Positions 60,834-64,000 of a stretch of DNA of 64,000 bases are shown here, in pieces (positions within the stretch are counted from its first letter, which is position 1; every line of letters begins with the position of its first letter). The notes under the pieces are model-generated. The model worked only from the letters and a program-made list of their open reading frames with translations. It made no database searches and was not told the DNA's origin. The stretch lies in NCBI RefSeq assembly GCF_029854705.2, contig NZ_CP139035.1:3348001-3412000 (forward strand). Direction: 5' to 3'. Both the position numbers and the translations under genes were made by a program. The stretch comes from Akkermansia sp. N21116 (GTDB lineage: Bacteria; Verrucomicrobiota; Verrucomicrobiia; Verrucomicrobiales; Akkermansiaceae).

Positions 60834-62018
60834 ATGAGTCGCGCCTACCGTCTTTTCATCTACATTTTCCTAGCGGCACTATCGGGCTTTGCTCCCTTGC
60901 TCACGGATATGTATCTGCCGGCCCTCCCGATGATGGCAGACAGTTTCTCGACGACTCCCGTCATGGTTCAACTGAGCCTGACGACCAGCATGATCGGCCT
61001 GGCCATCGGACAGATCCTCATCGGCCCTCTCAGCGACAAATACGGGAGGCGGAATCCTCTCCGCATCTCTCTCCTTCTCTTTCTGGCATCGACAGGAGGA
61101 TGCATACTGGCGTGGGACATCCATTCCTTCCTGGTATTCCGCGTGCTCCAGGGAATGGCCGGAGCAGGCGGCATCGTCCTCTCCCGTTCGATCACGACCG
61201 ATTTGTTTACCGGGAAGGATCTGACACGCGCCTTCGGCATTATCATGGCCATGAACAGCCTGGCTCCAATGATCTCCCCCATCTGCGGCAGCCTGCTGCT
61301 GGAAGTGACGAACTGGAGAGGGATCTTCGTTTTCCTGTTCGCCCTGGGCATAACGATCACGATCCTATCCCTGCGGTTCAAGGAATCCCTGCCCGATGGT
61401 AAACGTCTCCAGGCATCGCCCGTTGCCTCTCTTGCTCAATTCCGTTATCTGTTCCGAAACCGCTCCTTCATGTTATACAGCTTATTGCAGGGAGCCACAT
61501 TCGGGATTCTGTTTGCCTATATCTCCTCATCTCCCTATGTCCTGCAAAACCACTATGGCTTAAATCCCATGATGTTCGGAGGAGCCTTCGCTGTCAATTC
61601 CCTGGCCATGGTAGCCAGCAGCCTCGTTCTTTCTTCCTTTTCCAATGTGCGGATCGCTTTGCGGACAGGCTGTATCCTGGGTATCTTGACGACAATTTCC
61701 ACAGCGGGAATTCTGCTGGCGGACGGCCCGTTATGGCTGTTTGAGGCCAGTCTGTTCCTTGCCTTGTTCTTCCTGGGATTGATCATGCCGTCTTCGACCA
61801 TTCTCGCCATGAACAGCGAGAAAAAACGTGCCGGAACGGCCTCAGCCTTCCTGGGAGCCGTCCTGTTCGGCGCCGGCGGACTCGTCTCACCGCTCGTTGG
61901 CATCGGAAATATTTGCCATTCGACGGCTATCGTTTTCCTGGCAAGCAGCCTGGTTGTCGCCGTTCTCATGGGGTTCCTCCATTTCAGGACGTATCACTCC
62001 GCCGGCGACCCGGCTTGA
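60834..62018 (+). CDS. Multidrug efflux MFS transporter, Bcr/CflA family
   Basis: The 394-residue protein has twelve membrane segments. It also has Bcr/CflA features: LTDMYLPALPMMADSF in the first loop, GQILIGPLSDKYGRRNPL (MFS motif A), and LQGMAGAGGIVLSRSI. Such pumps export bicyclomycin, chloramphenicol, sulfonamides or cysteine by proton antiport; the substrate here is not predictable. It has an AT-rich upstream region of 139 bases. A long hairpin follows the gene. Confidence 0.9.
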   Translation: MSRAYRLFIYIFLAALSGFAPLLTDMYLPALPMMADSFSTTPVMVQLSLTTSMIGLAIGQILIGPLSDKYGRRNPLRISLLLFLASTGGCILAWDIHSFLVFRVLQGMAGAGGIVLSRSITTDLFTGKDLTRAFGIIMAMNSLAPMISPICGSLLLEVTNWRGIFVFLFALGITITILSLRFKESLPDGKRLQASPVASLAQFRYLFRNRSFMLYSLLQGATFGILFAYISSSPYVLQNHYGLNPMMFGGAFAVNSLAMVASSLVLSSFSNVRIALRTGCILGILTTISTAGILLADGPLWLFEASLFLALFFLGLIMPSSTILAMNSEKKRAGTASAFLGAVLFGAGGLVSPLVGIGNICHSTAIVFLASSLVVAVLMGFLHFRTYHSAGDPA

Positions 62019-62037
62019 ATGCATAGGAAGGGGAAAC

Positions 62038-62075
62038 AACGAGGCCGTTCCGATGGGTGTCGGAACGGCCTCGTT
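62038..62075 (-). terminator. Long hairpin between the efflux and sulfatase genes
   Basis: A 16-base perfect stem (62038-62053 with 62060-62075) closes a six-base loop, between two convergent genes. The minus strand continues GTTTCCCC, a modest U-rich tail, so it most likely terminates the sulfatase transcript. It may act in both directions because of its stem strength. Confidence 0.6.
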
Positions 62076-62102
62076 GAAAATCAGATCTGTTGAAACAGCC
62101 TC

Positions 62103-64000
62103 CTATCGGTTCTGATGAGCCGACACCTGGAAGAACGCATCGGCAGGCACCAGTGCCTTTTTGATCTGCGGACCTTTCCAAGAGAAATCCAGTACGGGAG
62201 CGCTTTCTCCGGCGCCATGGACGTAACCGATGGTGATCGGATGCAACCCGGCCTTCAAATGAACGGGAGTCATACCGGTCTTGGCCGGTTTGCATTCATC
62301 CGTGCCTATTGCGGCGGATGAATCCACTTCTTCTCCCGGAGTATAGGCAAAGTCCGCATCGACAAGAGCCATCCCGTCCTTGCCATGCAGGCGAACGAAG
62401 GCCTTGGAACCGGAGTTTGCATCCGTCTTGACGAAGAATTTGTAATCTCCGTCCTTCGGGATGCGGATCAACCCGGACCATTCCCCGGAGAATCCCTTTT
62501 TGTCCGATGCCAGGGAAGCGGGAAAAACCAATCCGTTGACGGATTCCGTCTTGGTCCCCTTGGGAGCGCGCGGCACCCAAGGAGCCGGTTTACTGTCGAT
62601 CAATGCAAAAGCGAGACCCGGTTTGGCATCGGGAGCTTCTACCCCCGGGACGAGTTCATTGTCATAGGGACGGTGGACAAGATTGCCCCGGACCGTATTA
62701 TTATAATCGTATACGCGGCGAACCCGGAGGACCTTGTCCTTCATCTCCTGCTGCAACTTCGAAGCATTGGGCAGGGACGTTGCAAGATTGTTCGTTTCCT
62801 GGGGATCTTTTTCCGTGTCGAAGATTTGGAAATCGTCCGACTGATTTTTGATTCCGGTACGGACACCGATGTACTTGCCGATGTAAACAGCCTGCTGCTG
62901 ACCGCGAATCGCATTCTTATGTTCATCGGCAAAATCGGCATAGGCAGGAGTCTTTCCCCCGTAATTGTATTCGAAATAAACAATACCGGGTTCCTGGCGC
63001 TCTCCATGCCCCGTCAGTGTCGGGATCAGGGAGGTGCCGTCTGTACGGGCGGGAACCGGCACGCCGGCGACTTCGGCAAATGTAGCCATCCAGTCGTGGA
63101 ACTGTCCCGGATTTTGGGAAACCTGTCCGGCCGGAATGGCGGCGGGCCAACGAACCAGAGCCGGAACACGCATGCCGCCTTCCCACATGTCGCGCTTGAT
63201 TCCATCAAACGGGCCATAGGAACGGAAGAAGGAGGGATTCTGGACGAACTTGTAGAAACTGCCTTCATTATGGGGGCCATTGTCGGAAGCGAACACCACC
63301 AAAGTATTTTTATCGATTTTAAGATCCTTAAGCAGGTGGAGGATATCGCCCACGCCTTCGTCAATACGGCCGATCATCGTTGCATGGCGCTTGGCGAATT
63401 CGGGCCAGTCCTGCCTTTTATATCGGGGATAGATGAAGGAATCAATCTCTCCGGAAGCGGTGTTGATAATCCGTCCGGGTTCGCCAATCCACTGAACCCC
63501 ACCCTTGAGACCTCCCCCGGAAGGATAAGCCTTGGTCGGAACTTTCAGCGCAGCATGGGGAGCAATGTAGGTCAATGCCAGGAAAAACGGCTTGCCAGGA
63601 TCTTCCTTTTCATGATCCACAATCCATTTTTTTGCACGAGCTGTCAGAAGATCCGTCGAATAGGCCTTGTCGCAATCTTTCGTGATAATCTTGTCGTTGT
63701 CCCAAATAGCCGTGATGCCTCGGGGACCGGCGGCCGGATCATTTGCCGGATAATGACGATGCCCGGCAATATGGTCGAGATAACCGAAAAAGTAGTCAAA
63801 TCCCCGCTTCGTGGGAAACGCTGTCGATTCATCGGGACCTCCGCCGCTTTCACGGCCTCCGCCCAGTCCCCATTTGCCGATCAGGGCCGTCGAATAACCG
63901 GCCTGCTTCAGCACGGAAGCCAGCGTATGGGAATTCTCCAGAGGCATGTCGAACGTATTGTCTCGGACGACGCGGGCATTCCCCTGATGAACGCCGGAAA
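62103..64000 (-). CDS. Sulfatase (arylsulfatase A type), 5' part outside window
   Basis: Family-S1 sulfatases remove sulfate esters using a formylglycine made from a Cys or Ser in C/S-x-P-S-R. The visible 630-odd residues begin just after where that motif should be (SGVHQGNARV is the usual next segment). So the catalytic residue, signal peptide and start are off the right edge. Seen here are GKWGLGGG, PFFLALTYIAPHAAL, VVFASDNGPHNEG with metal-ligand Asp and Asn, and WEGGMRVPALVRWP. The last roughly 140 residues (from about VFPASLAS) form a beta-rich PA14-like carbohydrate-binding domain. It would desulfate mucin glycans ahead of glycosidases. Confidence 0.9.
   Translation of the reverse strand, partial: SGVHQGNARVVRDNTFDMPLENSHTLASVLKQAGYSTALIGKWGLGGGRESGGGPDESTAFPTKRGFDYFFGYLDHIAGHRHYPANDPAAGPRGITAIWDNDKIITKDCDKAYSTDLLTARAKKWIVDHEKEDPGKPFFLALTYIAPHAALKVPTKAYPSGGGLKGGVQWIGEPGRIINTASGEIDSFIYPRYKRQDWPEFAKRHATMIGRIDEGVGDILHLLKDLKIDKNTLVVFASDNGPHNEGSFYKFVQNPSFFRSYGPFDGIKRDMWEGGMRVPALVRWPAAIPAGQVSQNPGQFHDWMATFAEVAGVPVPARTDGTSLIPTLTGHGERQEPGIVYFEYNYGGKTPAYADFADEHKNAIRGQQQAVYIGKYIGVRTGIKNQSDDFQIFDTEKDPQETNNLATSLPNASKLQQEMKDKVLRVRRVYDYNNTVRGNLVHRPYDNELVPGVEAPDAKPGLAFALIDSKPAPWVPRAPKGTKTESVNGLVFPASLASDKKGFSGEWSGLIRIPKDGDYKFFVKTDANSGSKAFVRLHGKDGMALVDADFAYTPGEEVDSSAAIGTDECKPAKTGMTPVHLKAGLHPITIGYVHGAGESAPVLDFSWKGPQIKKALVPADAFFQVSAHQNR

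Noticed and set aside
1-64000. tRNA, rRNA, CRISPR, insertion-sequence and riboswitch signals
   Set aside because: No cloverleaf, regularly spaced repeat, transposase or long structured leader was recognised in any intergenic stretch; all gaps are under about 220 bases apart from the degraded gene region at 13.5-14.3 kb.

Overview
The window looks like a chromosomal segment of an Akkermansia-type verrucomicrobium. Three things point there: a moderately GC-rich genome packed with secreted mucin-glycan hydrolases (families GH2, GH29, GH35, GH92 and a GH123/DUF4091-like enzyme, plus a sulfatase), a division and cell-wall (dcw) cluster of Gram-negative type, and a divergent FtsZ. The species is an inference from gene content, not from a search. 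I found no rRNA, tRNA, CRISPR array, insertion sequence or prophage.

Layout. 1-9.7 kb (minus strand): the dcw cluster mraZ-rsmH-ftsL-ftsI-murE-murF-mraY-murD, tightly packed with several 4-base stop/start overlaps; murD runs off the left edge. 9.8-16.2 kb: a metallo-beta-lactamase-fold hydrolase, a TRIC/UPF0126 membrane protein, a secreted DUF4091 glycosidase, a truncated ankyrin-type gene and a GH35 beta-galactosidase. 16.3-25.0 kb: transketolase, serine acetyltransferase, a secreted prenyltransferase-repeat protein coupled to a YdjY-domain protein, a KefB-like antiporter, an M29 aminopeptidase and purN. 25.1-36.3 kb: a periplasmic FKBP isomerase, galactokinase next to a sodium/solute symporter, msrB, a membrane protein, a pair of HtrA-like proteins (one apparently active, one lacking catalytic residues) and a bifunctional penicillin-binding protein. 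36.3-46.5 kb: a GH2 beta-galactosidase, rmuC, the remains of a CD225 gene beside a DUF2752 gene, mutS, a DEDDh exonuclease and an alpha/alpha-barrel glycosidase. 46.6-51.8 kb: ftsA-ftsZ (detached from the dcw cluster), an iron-type alcohol dehydrogenase and a PfkB sugar kinase. 51.9-64 kb: an AT-rich GH92 mannosidase, a tandem lipoprotein duplication with one decayed copy, a GH29 fucosidase, cysK, ndk, a secreted lysozyme-like protein, a Bcr/CflA efflux pump and a sulfatase that runs off the right edge.

How it fits together. The secreted hydrolases would strip fucose, galactose, N-acetylgalactosamine, mannose and sulfate from host glycans. Galactose released by GH2 and GH35 could enter through the symporter next to galK and be phosphorylated for the Leloir pathway. 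The observations most worth following up are a roughly 210-residue N-terminal extension on RsmH, loss of a catalytic T7-loop aspartate in FtsZ, a catalytically dead HtrA partner, a perfect 21-base palindrome over the fucosidase promoter and start codon, several promoters placed so that the transcript would start at or next to the ATG, and a CD225 gene remnant fused into the 3' end of rmuC.
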